Shown here piece after piece: positions 38,023 through 45,858 of a stretch of 46,020 nt of DNA. Numbering within the stretch: position 1 is the first letter of the stretch; every line of letters begins with the position of its first letter. The stretch is taken from NCBI GenBank assembly GCA_016795295.1, contig JAEUHP010000150.1, forward strand, positions 1 through 46,020, given 5' to 3'. This stretch comes from Planctomycetota bacterium (lineage in GTDB: Bacteria; Planctomycetota; UBA1135; UBA2386). The notes beneath the pieces were generated by a model. That model did no database searches. It was not told the origin of the DNA and saw only the letters and a program-made list of their open reading frames with translations. A program made the position numbers and the translations under genes.

Positions 38023-40182
38023 ATGATGCTGCCCACGATTCGCTGTGCCACCCGCTGGGTGCTGCCTTCCCTCCTGCCGCTGTCCCTGGTCCATGCGCAA
38101 GAATGGACGTTTGCCAGCGACAGCCTGCGCATGCAGGCCACCCCCATCACCCATGACGCGGACCGCGGTCGCTCGATCGCCGTGACGCTGCAAGGCCAGA
38201 CTTTCGAACACGATGGCCGTGACTGGCTGCGCACCGCGCGGTTGCCGGGCGCACACCAACCGCTCGCCGTGGCCTACCAGGCGCACCGCGGCCGGGTGCT
38301 GGGTGCGTGCCTCGACGTGTCCGTCGGCTGGCCCCCGCAGTTCCGCACCTTCGAGTACGATGGCTTCGAGTGGCGCCATCGCACCCCCGATCACGAGCCG
38401 CCGGCACGCTTCCAGACCCACCTCGCCTACGACAGTGCCCGCCAGCGCGTGGTGTTGTTCGGCGGCAGTGGGATGTTCGACGACACCTGGGAATGGGACG
38501 GCCGAGATTGGTTGCGGCGGCTGCCGGCAGTGCGGCCGCCGGCGCGCAGCGAGGCTGGGTTCGCCTACGACGCGGGCCGCGGGGTCACCGTGCTGCTCGG
38601 CGGCCGCGACAGCGGTTCGGTCCTGGGTGACCACTGGGAATGGAACGGCACCACCTGGACACGTTTCCTCGGCAGCGTGCCGCCGCCGCGCTCACACACC
38701 CAGTTGGCCTATGACCACTCCCGGGCCCGCCTCGTCGCCTACGGTGGGTTCCCTGGCACGCCGTCGACACCGTTCTTCCAGCCGCAGCCGTGGGAGTTCG
38801 ACGGCCAGAGCTGGTCGCAACGCGCGGTGTCGGGGGCGCCACTCGGGCGCTTCGACCACACCATGGTCAGCGTGCCCGGTGGTGTGCGCGTCTTCGGCGG
38901 TCGCGGCGGTCCCCTGGATCCGGAGCTGCGCTTCGACATCTTCGACTACGATGGCGCGCAGTTCGTGGCGCGTGGGCGGCCGCATGCGGCCAGCACGACG
39001 ACCGCGCGCGAATCGCTCTCGGGGGATCTGATGGTGCTGTCGCAGGTCGATGGCGCGGCGTTGTTGCAGCGCTGGGACGGTACCGAACTGAAGACCGAGC
39101 CGGTCGTTGGCGTCCTGCCCGCGCGCAACCAGTCGGCGATGGCCGCAGGGCCTGGCGGCTCGCTGCTGGTGTTTGGCGGCTACCAGGGCCTGTCCGTGGC
39201 ACTTGGGGACACTTGGCGCCTCCAGGCCGGGCAGTGGCAGCAGATGCAGGTGCCAGGCCCTTCGCCGCGCTATGGCCACGCCATGGCGAGCGATCCAGTG
39301 CGCGGCAAGGTGGTGCTGTTCGGCGGCACCAACAGCAGCGGGGTGGTCCATGCCGACCTCTGGGAATGGGATGGTTCGGCATGGAACCTGCAGCAGCCCG
39401 CAGGCGCGGTGCCGGGAGCCATGGCCTATGCCGGCATGGCCTTCGATCCGTCGGTGGGGCGCGTGGTGCTGCACGGCACCCCGGTGCAGGGCTTCCAGGC
39501 CGAGACCTGGGAGTGGGACGGCAGTGGTTGGTCCTTGGTCGAGGCGGAATTGCCGCCCACGGATCTCGCGGCCCTGACCTGGGCGCCGAGCCTGGGCGCC
39601 ATGCTCTTGGTGCGCTACCAGATCCTGGTGGGCGCCACGGTGGCGTTCGGGCTGCAGCGGGGCACTGGCTGGATCGCCCTGCCGCACACGCCGCTCGGGC
39701 CCGTCTCCCCCGGCAGTCTCGGTGTCGACCGGTATGACAGTCTGGTGGTCCTCGGGGGTGACGACCGGCGCTCGGTCCAGCTGGCCAGCGTCACTGCGCC
39801 GTACTTGCTGCGCAGCGTGCGGGGTTGCAGCGCCGTGTCGCCGGCACCGCGGGTGGTCAGCCACGACCTGCCACGCGCTGGTCGCGACGTGCGCCTCGAA
39901 CTGCTCGGTGCAGCGCCGGCGCAGTTGGCGGCGCTCTACCTAGGGTCGCCATTCGGCACGCAGCGCATCGGCGGGTGCTCGTCCGTGCTGCTGGAACCCC
40001 AAGTGCTGCAGCTTGCGCTGACCAACGGTGTCGGCCAGCTGCAGCACACCCTGGTGGTGCCGAATGCGCCGGTGTTGGTCGGTTACGCGTTGTCGGCGCA
40101 GGCCCTGTCGATGGAACTGCAGGGGCCGGTGTTCGCCGCGTTTGCGGTCAGCGACGCGCTGTTTCTGAACATCGGTCGGTAG
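38023..40182 (+). CDS. Secreted kelch-repeat beta-propeller protein
   Basis: This 719-residue protein has a signal peptide (VLPSLLPLSLVHAQE). It then carries at least six kelch-like blades of about 60 residues, each with an LFGG or LGG turn and a D-W-x-W-D-G strand pair. Examples are RVVLFGGSGMFDDTWEWDG, VTVLLGGRDSGSVLGDHWE and KVVLFGGTNSSGVVHADLWE. One or two seven-bladed propellers are likely. After about residue 590 it ends in a beta module (RDVRLELLGAAP, VPNAPVLVGYALSAQA, FAAFAVSDALFLNIGR) like those of neighbouring secreted proteins. The role is probably cell-surface binding; there is no enzyme motif. ATG 38023 or 38026 may be used, behind a weak TGGAG site. Confidence 0.87.
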   Translation: MMLPTIRCATRWVLPSLLPLSLVHAQEWTFASDSLRMQATPITHDADRGRSIAVTLQGQTFEHDGRDWLRTARLPGAHQPLAVAYQAHRGRVLGACLDVSVGWPPQFRTFEYDGFEWRHRTPDHEPPARFQTHLAYDSARQRVVLFGGSGMFDDTWEWDGRDWLRRLPAVRPPARSEAGFAYDAGRGVTVLLGGRDSGSVLGDHWEWNGTTWTRFLGSVPPPRSHTQLAYDHSRARLVAYGGFPGTPSTPFFQPQPWEFDGQSWSQRAVSGAPLGRFDHTMVSVPGGVRVFGGRGGPLDPELRFDIFDYDGAQFVARGRPHAASTTTARESLSGDLMVLSQVDGAALLQRWDGTELKTEPVVGVLPARNQSAMAAGPGGSLLVFGGYQGLSVALGDTWRLQAGQWQQMQVPGPSPRYGHAMASDPVRGKVVLFGGTNSSGVVHADLWEWDGSAWNLQQPAGAVPGAMAYAGMAFDPSVGRVVLHGTPVQGFQAETWEWDGSGWSLVEAELPPTDLAALTWAPSLGAMLLVRYQILVGATVAFGLQRGTGWIALPHTPLGPVSPGSLGVDRYDSLVVLGGDDRRSVQLASVTAPYLLRSVRGCSAVSPAPRVVSHDLPRAGRDVRLELLGAAPAQLAALYLGSPFGTQRIGGCSSVLLEPQVLQLALTNGVGQLQHTLVVPNAPVLVGYALSAQALSMELQGPVFAAFAVSDALFLNIGR

Positions 40183-40207
40183 CGCGGTCGGTAGCGCCAA
40201 GCGGATT

Positions 40208-40227
40208 GGGCGCCTGCGCCGGCGCCC
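40208..40227. terminator. Hairpin between convergent kelch and STAS genes
   Basis: GGGCGCC (40208-40214) pairs with GGCGCCC (40221-40227) around a 6-nt loop, in the 55-bp gap between two convergent stop codons. It is followed by TCTCG rather than a T-tract. It could serve both strands. Confidence 0.6.
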
Positions 40228-40237
40228 TCTCGCGGGC

Positions 40238-40996
40238 TCACTTGCCCGGCAGCTGCTGCTTCAAGAACGCCATGTCGGCCGCGAACTGGCCGAGCGCCTG
40301 GCGGTCGTTGTCGCTGATCTTGGCGAACTTCGCCGTGACGCGCACGCCGCCGTCCGCCGTGGTCTCGGCTGCGTCGACGGTGGCGACCACTTCGAAGTAG
40401 CTCTTCTTGATCATCTTGACCTGGAACTTCAGCGACACGTCGCCGCCGGCGAAGAACAGCTGCTTGCCCTGGTCGCCGGTGATGCCCTGCTTCTTGCCCT
40501 GGAACACGAACTGGACCTTGTGGCCGTCCACGTTCGACATCGAGCCGAGCAGGGTCTTCTTGCCGCCGATCATCTTGTTCCGCACTTCGTCGGCGAACGC
40601 GATCAGCACCTTCTCCTGGTCGACCGGCGCATCGCCGGCCAGTTCCTTCTGGTTCAGGTGCTTGATGACCGCTTTGACCGCGGCTTCTTCGGTGTCGTGC
40701 AGGGTGATCAGCTTGTCGATGCCGACCTTGGTGATCACGTCGCGCACGAACGGCGAGGGGTGTGCCACCACCAGTTCGCCGCCTTCGGCGCGGCAGCGCT
40801 TGTGGGCCTTGATCACGGCGCCGAGCGCCGTGGAGTTGATGAACTTCACCAACCGCATGTCGATCACGAGGTGGTTGACCCCGCGTTCGACGAGGTCTTC
40901 CACCTCCTGCATGAGGGCGGGGCAGTAGAAGGTGTCGAACTCGCCCTTCAGGGTGAGGATGGCGTAGTCGTCGTGGAGGGTCTTGTCGATCTTCAT
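40238..40996 (-). CDS. STAS-domain anti-sigma-factor-antagonist-like protein with extra C-terminal domain
   Basis: This 252-residue cytoplasmic protein opens with a STAS domain (1-105): LTLKGEFDTFYCPALMQEV, LVIDMRLVKFINSTALG and VGIDKLITLHDTEEAAV. The phosphorylatable serine would be Ser55 in INSTALG. The second half (about 130-252) is a beta-rich domain (KVQFVFQGKKQGI, VSLKFQVKMIKKSYFEVVATV, VRVTAKFAKISDNDRQ) that resembles a PilZ-type barrel, though the RxxxR c-di-GMP motif is not evident. Next to it, divergently, is a GAF-SpoIIE phosphatase that would dephosphorylate a STAS serine, so the two probably form a partner-switching module. No HPK-type anti-sigma kinase is nearby. Target unknown. 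Confidence 0.88.
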   Translation of the reverse strand: MKIDKTLHDDYAILTLKGEFDTFYCPALMQEVEDLVERGVNHLVIDMRLVKFINSTALGAVIKAHKRCRAEGGELVVAHPSPFVRDVITKVGIDKLITLHDTEEAAVKAVIKHLNQKELAGDAPVDQEKVLIAFADEVRNKMIGGKKTLLGSMSNVDGHKVQFVFQGKKQGITGDQGKQLFFAGGDVSLKFQVKMIKKSYFEVVATVDAAETTADGGVRVTAKFAKISDNDRQALGQFAADMAFLKQQLPGK

Positions 40997-41172
40997 GGCT
41001 GGCGATCGGCGCGGGGAGAGGGGCTGCGGGAGAGCTGGGGATTCTGGCGCCGAGGTGGCTCCTGCGCAACGAGGCGCGGGAAGTTCGGTCCGGGACGGGG
41101 GGCGGGTGGTTGGGCAGAAGCCGTGACCCAGCAGGTGCGACCCGGCCGGCGCTCGGCTAGCATGGTTGCCCC

Positions 41173-42549
41173 ATGAAGTGGTTCCGCAAGCCGAAACCCG
41201 AGCCCGAGCCGGTGCCCGCCCCGAAGTCGGCGGCGAAGCCGGCCAAGTCCGCCGCCGCGCCTGCCCCGCGTGACGAACGGGACAGTTCGACGCTGCTGAC
41301 CGGCGATGCGACCGAAGACACCCGGTCGCTGGAGATCCTGCTCGACACCATCGCCGCGGTGACCGCCAACATCGACCTCGACGCGGTGCTCCGCGACATC
41401 GTCGACCGGTCGCTGCAGGTGACCCGTGCCGAACGCGCCATCCTGCTGCTCGGCGACGCCCCCGACCACCTCACCGTGCGCACGGCGCTCGACAAGGACG
41501 GCCGCGCCCTGACCGGCGAACTGCAGTGGAGCCGCAGCCTGGTGCGCAAGTGCCTGGAGGAGGGGGTGGCCGTGCGTTCGGTGGTGCAGTCCGACCAGGA
41601 AGCACTCGAGCTCGGCCAGTCGGTCTACGACCTGAAGCTGCGCGCGGTGATGTGCGCGCCGATGCGCGCGCGCAACCGCACCGTCGGCGTGATCTACGTC
41701 GATTCGCGCGCCATGCGCCGCGAGTTCTCGGCGCGCGACCTGGCGCTGTTCGGCGCGATCTCGGCCCAGTTGGCGATCTCGGTGGAGAATGCGCGGCTGC
41801 ACGCCGACTCCCTGGAGAAGGTGCGCCTGCAGAAGGACATCGAGATCGCCCGCCGCATCCAGCAGCACCTGCTGCCGCCGGTGCCGCAGGACCTGTCCGG
41901 CCTCGACGTGGCGCTGCGCTACGTGGCGGCCGACAAGGCGTCCGGCGACACCTACGACTTCGTGCCGCTGTCCGGCGGCCGCCTCGCGGTGATGATCGGC
42001 GACGTCACCGGCCATGGCGTCGGTGCAGCGCTGCTGACCCACGCCGTGCAGGCCGCGCTGCGCAGCTACCTCGAACTGCTCGACGACCCGAACGAGATCA
42101 TCACCCGCCTCAACCAGCGCCTGGTGTTGGGCGTCGAGACCGGCAACTTCATGTCGCTGCTGTTGGCGATCGTCGACCCGGCCGCCGGCACGCTGCAATA
42201 CGTGAATGCCGGGCACCCAGGGCTCGTCCTGGTCGGTGCCCAGGGCGTGCAGGTGCTGGACAAAACCGGCATGGTGCTCGGCGTGGTCGGCGACCAGACC
42301 TACAAGGTGAGTCCGAAGGTGCCGCTGCGCCGTGGCGATCTGCTGTTCCTGCACACGGACGGCGTCGACGAAGCGATGTCGCCCGGCCGCGAAGTGTTCG
42401 GCGCCAATCGCATCGCCAGTTGCCTGGGCAAGAGTCGGTCGCAGTCGGCCGAGGCGATCCTCGGCCAACTCGAAGGGGAACTGCGCGGGCACGTCGCCAA
42501 CGGCGGTTTCGAGGACGACTTCACGATGATCGCCGTCAAACTGTCGTGA
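41173..42549 (+). CDS. GAF-domain SpoIIE/PP2C-type serine phosphatase
   Basis: This 458-residue protein has a Pro/Lys-rich N-terminal tail (KPKPEPEPVPAP), then a GAF sensor (about 48-205, LEILLDTIAAVTANIDLDAVL, IYVDSRAM). A helical linker (EIARRIQQHLLPP) leads to a PPM/SpoIIE phosphatase domain (about 235-458). Metal-binding motifs are SGDTYDFVPLSG, GDVTGHGVGAAL, HTDGVDEA and EDDFTMIAVK. It is the classic signal-controlled phosphatase of partner switching, likely acting on the divergent STAS protein. The GAF ligand is unknown. A -10-like TAGCAT (41158-41163) is only 9 bp from the start. The stop codon lies in a duplicated junction with the next gene. Confidence 0.95.
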   Translation: MKWFRKPKPEPEPVPAPKSAAKPAKSAAAPAPRDERDSSTLLTGDATEDTRSLEILLDTIAAVTANIDLDAVLRDIVDRSLQVTRAERAILLLGDAPDHLTVRTALDKDGRALTGELQWSRSLVRKCLEEGVAVRSVVQSDQEALELGQSVYDLKLRAVMCAPMRARNRTVGVIYVDSRAMRREFSARDLALFGAISAQLAISVENARLHADSLEKVRLQKDIEIARRIQQHLLPPVPQDLSGLDVALRYVAADKASGDTYDFVPLSGGRLAVMIGDVTGHGVGAALLTHAVQAALRSYLELLDDPNEIITRLNQRLVLGVETGNFMSLLLAIVDPAAGTLQYVNAGHPGLVLVGAQGVQVLDKTGMVLGVVGDQTYKVSPKVPLRRGDLLFLHTDGVDEAMSPGREVFGANRIASCLGKSRSQSAEAILGQLEGELRGHVANGGFEDDFTMIAVKLS

Positions 42550-42583
42550 GCAAACTGTCTGTCGCGAGCAAACTGTCGTGAGC
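42538..42583. repeat. Duplicated GTGA gene junction (32-bp offset)
   Basis: AAACTGTCGTGAGC occurs at 42538-42551 and 42570-42583, with a related copy (CAAACTGTCTGTCGCGAGC) between. Each GTGA can serve as an overlapping start/stop. The first joins the phosphatase stop to an 11-codon mini-ORF (MSKLSVASKLS), and the second joins the mini-ORF stop to the GTG start at 42578. It looks like a tandem duplication of a coupled junction. Confidence 0.85.
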
Positions 42584-43564
42584 CCTGCTGCACCCCGCAA
42601 ATCCCCCGCCGGTGCGCCGGCCGCCGCTGGCCTGCGCCCGGCGCTCTGGGCTCCGGTCGCGCTCGCGGTCCTGGCACTCGGCGCCTACGGCTACACGCTT
42701 TGGCAACGCGCCGGGCAGGCGGCGGCGCAGCGCGAGCAGCTGCTGCGGGACGTCGAAGCGGCCACGGCGGTCGTGCCGCCCGACAGCGACGAACTGGCGC
42801 GGCTGACCCAGCGGCTGCAGAAACTGCCCGACGCGGGCGTGGCGCGCGACCTGCTGCTGGCCACGGCCCGCGTGGACTTCGCGCGGGGTCGCGTCGACCG
42901 GGCCGCGGCGGTTTTGGCGCCCCTGGTCGAGGTGCCCGGCGCCAGCGCCGCCGAGCAGCGCTTCGCCGCCCAGGTGTGGCGCCGCAAGCACGAGCTCGGT
43001 GCGCCGGATCGCCCGGCGGCGGTGGCCCTGCTGCGCCAGCAGCATGCGTTCGCCAGTGCCGCCTACGGCGAGGGCAACGACGTCGGCGACCTGTTCCTGG
43101 CTTGGCTCGCGGTGTTCCGCCTGCCCGACGCCGAGCTCGCGCCGCCGTTGGCCCAGAAGCTCGCGGCGGACCACGGTGCCAGCCCCGAAGCGCGCTTTCC
43201 GGCGCTGGTGGCGGCGGCCAGCCTCGACATGCCGGCCACCGAACTCGAGACCTTGCGCGGGCAGTTCACCGTACCGCCGGCCGAGATCGACGCCATGCTG
43301 GCGCTGCTCGCTCTGCAGCGCGGCGACTTGAGCGCGGCCCTTGGTTTCGTCGAACCCCTGCTCACTCGGAGTCCTGGTGTGGTCGAGGTGCGGCGCGCGG
43401 CAGCTCTGGTGTTGCACGCCTGTGCCCTCGGCAGTCCGGCCGGCTCGCCCGACCGGGCGGCGTGGCTGCAGCGCCGCGACCTGCAGCTCGACTGGCTGTT
43501 CGCGCAGGCGCCGCCCGACGATGCCGGCCGCGCCACCTGGGCGACCATGCGCGAGCAGCGCTGA
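42578..43564 (+). CDS. Single-pass membrane protein with TPR-like helical domain
   Basis: This 328-residue protein is not recognised by name. A short Pro/Ala-rich head is followed by one membrane helix (about 21-42, LWAPVALAVLALGAYGYTL) and a long helical domain of TPR-like character (about 45-328, LLATARVDFARGRVDRAAAVLAPL, LALQRGDLSAALGFVEPLL). There is no catalytic motif. The GTG start at 42578 sits in a GTGA overlap within the duplicated junction, so its translation is probably coupled to the phosphatase. It may act as a scaffold or sensor in the same pathway. It converges with the GT4 gene. Confidence 0.82.
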   Translation: MSPAAPRKSPAGAPAAAGLRPALWAPVALAVLALGAYGYTLWQRAGQAAAQREQLLRDVEAATAVVPPDSDELARLTQRLQKLPDAGVARDLLLATARVDFARGRVDRAAAVLAPLVEVPGASAAEQRFAAQVWRRKHELGAPDRPAAVALLRQQHAFASAAYGEGNDVGDLFLAWLAVFRLPDAELAPPLAQKLAADHGASPEARFPALVAAASLDMPATELETLRGQFTVPPAEIDAMLALLALQRGDLSAALGFVEPLLTRSPGVVEVRRAAALVLHACALGSPAGSPDRAAWLQRRDLQLDWLFAQAPPDDAGRATWATMREQR

Positions 43565-43584
43565 GCCCGCGCCCCGGCATCCGC

Positions 43585-44457
43585 TCAGCCCCGACTGAGC
43601 ACGGCCAGTGCGGCTGCCAACAGGCTGAACAGCGGCGCCACCCAGCGCTTGCCGACCCCCAGGTTCTGCGCGATGTGCGTCAAGTGCCGCCGATCGCCCA
43701 CCCACGGCGGCACGCCGAGCCAGAGCCGGGCCACCACCACCTGGGTGAAGTCGAGCAGTTGGATCGCCACGGCCCACAGCGGCTGCAGGGTTCCGCTCTG
43801 CAGGCGTTGGCCCACGGCCCAGGCCGTGCCGATGCCGAGCAGGTAGGCGCCGGCATCGCCGAGGAACACGCGCGGGCGCGGCCAGTTGTACGGTAGGAAG
43901 CCGAGGGCGAGGCCTGCCAGCACCCCGCCTGGGCCAGCGCCCCCGGACAAGCCCAGCAGGCTGGCGGCGGCGAGCGCGGCGCACACGCCATCGGTGTTGT
44001 CCAGGAAGTTGGTGGCGTTGGTCAGCACGAACCCGAGCAGCCACAGGCCGGCGAAGGTCCAGGGTCTGGCCAGGGGGTCGCAGGCGGTGCCGGCGGCGAC
44101 CGCGGTCGCGAGGCCGAGTCCGAGTGCTTTCCAGCGCCAGTCGAGGTCGCGGCCGTGTTCCTTGCCGCGGTCGTCCAGGAAACCGACCAGGCCCGCCACG
44201 GCGGCGGCGGCGGCGAGACCGTGGGCCGCGAGGCCCAGGCACCAGGGCACGCCCAGCAGCACCAGCACCACGCCCGCGAGCGGGATCGGCCGGCCGTGTT
44301 GCTTGCGCCCAGGCCGCGGCGGGTCGTCGGGCAGCCAGCCGAACCAGCGGCGATTCGCCCATTCGCCGAGTCCGGTGGCCAGGGCCGCGGCCCCGGCGGC
44401 GGCCAGCCACGGTTCGCCGAGCCAGTCCAGCTCCAGGGTGGGGTGCGTGCCGCTCAC
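43585..44457 (-). CDS. GT4-family phosphosugar transferase (WecA/MraY/TagO-like)
   Basis: This 290-residue membrane enzyme has about nine to ten membrane segments. It carries the polyprenyl-phosphate N-acetylhexosamine-1-phosphate transferase motifs: GFLDDRGKE (Asp95/Asp96), NATNFLDNTDGVCA (Asp153, Asp156), FLGDAGAYLLG and DRRHLTHIAQNLGVG with its two histidines. These enzymes start lipid-linked glycan synthesis for peptidoglycan, O-antigen or teichoic-type polymers. Which sugar is used cannot be read from sequence. It is shorter than WecA or MraY (about 350) and seems to lack one N-terminal helix. The GTG start at 44457 overlaps the nadD stop in a GTGA, showing translational coupling. Confidence 0.9.
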   Translation of the reverse strand: MSGTHPTLELDWLGEPWLAAAGAAALATGLGEWANRRWFGWLPDDPPRPGRKQHGRPIPLAGVVLVLLGVPWCLGLAAHGLAAAAAVAGLVGFLDDRGKEHGRDLDWRWKALGLGLATAVAAGTACDPLARPWTFAGLWLLGFVLTNATNFLDNTDGVCAALAAASLLGLSGGAGPGGVLAGLALGFLPYNWPRPRVFLGDAGAYLLGIGTAWAVGQRLQSGTLQPLWAVAIQLLDFTQVVVARLWLGVPPWVGDRRHLTHIAQNLGVGKRWVAPLFSLLAAALAVLSRG

Positions 44458-45089
44458 GGTGCGTAGAGGCGGTGCTCGGTGAGGTAGGCAGCCACGGCCG
44501 GGTCGAGTTCGGGCAGGTTCCGCTCGCCCCGCTGCCAACGCGCCCGCAGATCGCTGGCGGCGGTGGCGTCGGCCGGCAGGTCCAGCGCATGGGCCAGGAG
44601 GCGGTGTCGTTCGGCCGGCGCGAGGTCCAGGTTCGCCAGCAACCCGGCGTCGATGGGAAAACCGGCCCTCGGGTAGGTGACCACGGTGGCGAGCTGCAGC
44701 AGCCGGTGGTGGTCGTGCCAGGTGGGGAGGAGTGGCAGGTTGTCGCTCCCGATCAAGAAGTAGATCGGCCGGTCTGGCACCTCGGCCGCCAGTTCGGCGA
44801 GGGTCTCGACCGTGAACGACGGTCCGGGCCGGTGCAGCTCGCGGTCGTCGACCACCACCCCTGGCACGTCGCGGAAGGCGATCCGGCACATCGCCAGCCG
44901 GTGCTTCGCGGCGGACGTCCGGTGGCGCTTGTGGGGGTGGTCCCCAGCCGGCAGCACCCGCAGCTCGGCCACCGGCAGGTGGGCGAGGGCCGCCTGGGCC
45001 AGCCGCAGGTGGCTCCGGTGGGGAGGATCGAAGGTGCCGCCGAGCACTGCGATTCCCAGGGGGCTGGTCGCGGTCGGCGGTTCGGGCAT
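44454..45089 (-). CDS. nadD: Nicotinate-nucleotide adenylyltransferase
   Basis: This 211-residue enzyme adenylates nicotinate mononucleotide in NAD synthesis. LGIAVLGGTFDPPHRSHLRLA is the nucleotidyltransferase start, with the HxxH pair reading HRSH. Also seen are PAGDHPHKRHR, FLIGSDNLPLLPTWHDHHRLL and VVTYPRAG. The C-terminal ISSTxIR motif is degenerate (AASDLRARW), which may lower activity or reflect the lineage. The ATG at 45089 is chosen because it directly precedes the conserved opening; the longer ORF upstream overlaps the lipoprotein gene on the other strand. It is translationally coupled to the GT4 gene downstream and divergent from a lipoprotein gene. Confidence 0.94.
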   Translation of the reverse strand: MPEPPTATSPLGIAVLGGTFDPPHRSHLRLAQAALAHLPVAELRVLPAGDHPHKRHRTSAAKHRLAMCRIAFRDVPGVVVDDRELHRPGPSFTVETLAELAAEVPDRPIYFLIGSDNLPLLPTWHDHHRLLQLATVVTYPRAGFPIDAGLLANLDLAPAERHRLLAHALDLPADATAASDLRARWQRGERNLPELDPAVAAYLTEHRLYAP

Positions 45090-45164
45090 GGGCGCAGGGT
45101 AGCTGGGCACCCGGCGCCGAGGGAACGGGGAAGGTCCGATCTGTCGGTGCGCTGGGAATTCGAG

Positions 45165-45192
45165 TTGACCTGGGGGGCGCTGCCGATACCCT
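45165..45192 (+). promoter_or_regulatory. Candidate promoter of the lipoprotein gene
   Basis: TTGACC (45165-45170) and TACCCT (45187-45192) are spaced 16 bp apart. Transcription from about 45199 would leave a 53-nt leader before the ATG at 45252. Both hexamers are fair matches to sigma70 consensus. Confidence 0.55.
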
Positions 45193-45251
45193 CCTGAACC
45201 TTGGCGCCGCTCCCAGCGCCGGCTTCCGACAGACCCTCTCCCCGCACGCAC

Positions 45252-45608
45252 ATGCAGAAGTTCGCTTACGTCCTCGTTCTGCTGCCCCTCGCTGCTTGCT
45301 CGACTTCGGGCCTCACCGCCGAGCAGAAGAAGCTCGGCATGAAGAGCGTCTCCTCGTTGAGCAGCCAGTACGACCGCGACACCTACTTCGCGAGCGTGCG
45401 CCGCCGCAGCGATGGCCGGAACAACGCCTGGGGCCGCGACCTCTCGGCGATCTCGGACTTCATCGATCGGCACCTCTGGAACTACGACGCGCGCGATCCC
45501 TACGTGAACTACCCGTCGGACACGACCAAGCTGGAGCACGTCGGTCGCTTCGGCCTGAACACGGTCACCGCGGTGCCCGGCGTCGACGAGATCACGACGC
45601 GCCTGTAA
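45252..45608 (+). CDS. Small lipoprotein of unknown function
   Basis: This 118-residue protein has a lipoprotein signal (MQKFAYVLVLLPLAACS, lipobox LAAC with Cys16). A short polar helix-rich domain follows (LTAEQKKLGMKSVSSLSSQYDRD). The remainder is charged with aromatic pairs (FIDRHLWNYDARDPYVNY). It is not recognised. It should be anchored in the outer or cytoplasmic membrane facing out. ATG 45252 is chosen because it opens the signal; upstream in-frame codons from 45201 do not. It is divergent from nadD, with its own promoter-like hexamers at 45165-45192. Confidence 0.75.
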   Translation: MQKFAYVLVLLPLAACSTSGLTAEQKKLGMKSVSSLSSQYDRDTYFASVRRRSDGRNNAWGRDLSAISDFIDRHLWNYDARDPYVNYPSDTTKLEHVGRFGLNTVTAVPGVDEITTRL

Positions 45609-45692
45609 GGGTTGGGCTCGTAAGAGTGGCGCCGCGCCGGAACGGCGCGGTCCCGCGCGCCATGGGCCGGCGCTCCCGCCCGCCCTTGCTTT

Positions 45693-45798
45693 GCCGCGGC
45701 GATTTGCTCTGCCGCGGCGATTTGCTCTGCCGCGGCGATTTACTCTGCCGAGGCAACTTGCCCTGCCACGGCACAGGCCTTGCCACGGCACAGGCCTT
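45693..45798. repeat. Six tandem copies of a 17-18 bp repeat
   Basis: GCCGCGGCGATTTGCTCT is repeated at 45693-45710 and 45711-45728. Diverging copies follow at 45729-45746 (T to A change), 45747-45764, 45765-45781 and 45782-45798 (the last two 17 bp). Copies decay from left to right. It is probably non-coding; a reverse-strand ORF across it would read as SPRQSK repeats and has no other coding sign. Confidence 0.9.
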
Positions 45799-45811
45799 GC
45801 CGCGCCAAGCT

Positions 45812-45858
45812 TCTGCAGCTCAGGGTCTCTGCTGCCGAGAGCCCCTCTGCAGCTCAGG
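45812..45858. repeat. Direct repeat TCTGCAGCTCAGG (two copies)
   Basis: The 13-bp word occurs at 45812-45824 and 45846-45858, spaced 34 bp apart, just after the tandem array. The second copy overlaps the stop codon of the reverse-strand gene at 45854-45856. Confidence 0.8.

Noticed and set aside
42546..42581. Mini-ORF MSKLSVASKLS as an independent gene
   Set aside because: It is a product of the duplicated junction and too short to judge as a protein; it is reported as a junction feature instead.
45592..45786. Reverse-strand ORF encoding repeated SPRQSK units
   Set aside because: It is explained by reading through the 18-bp tandem DNA repeat. It has no start signal and no similarity to a known family.
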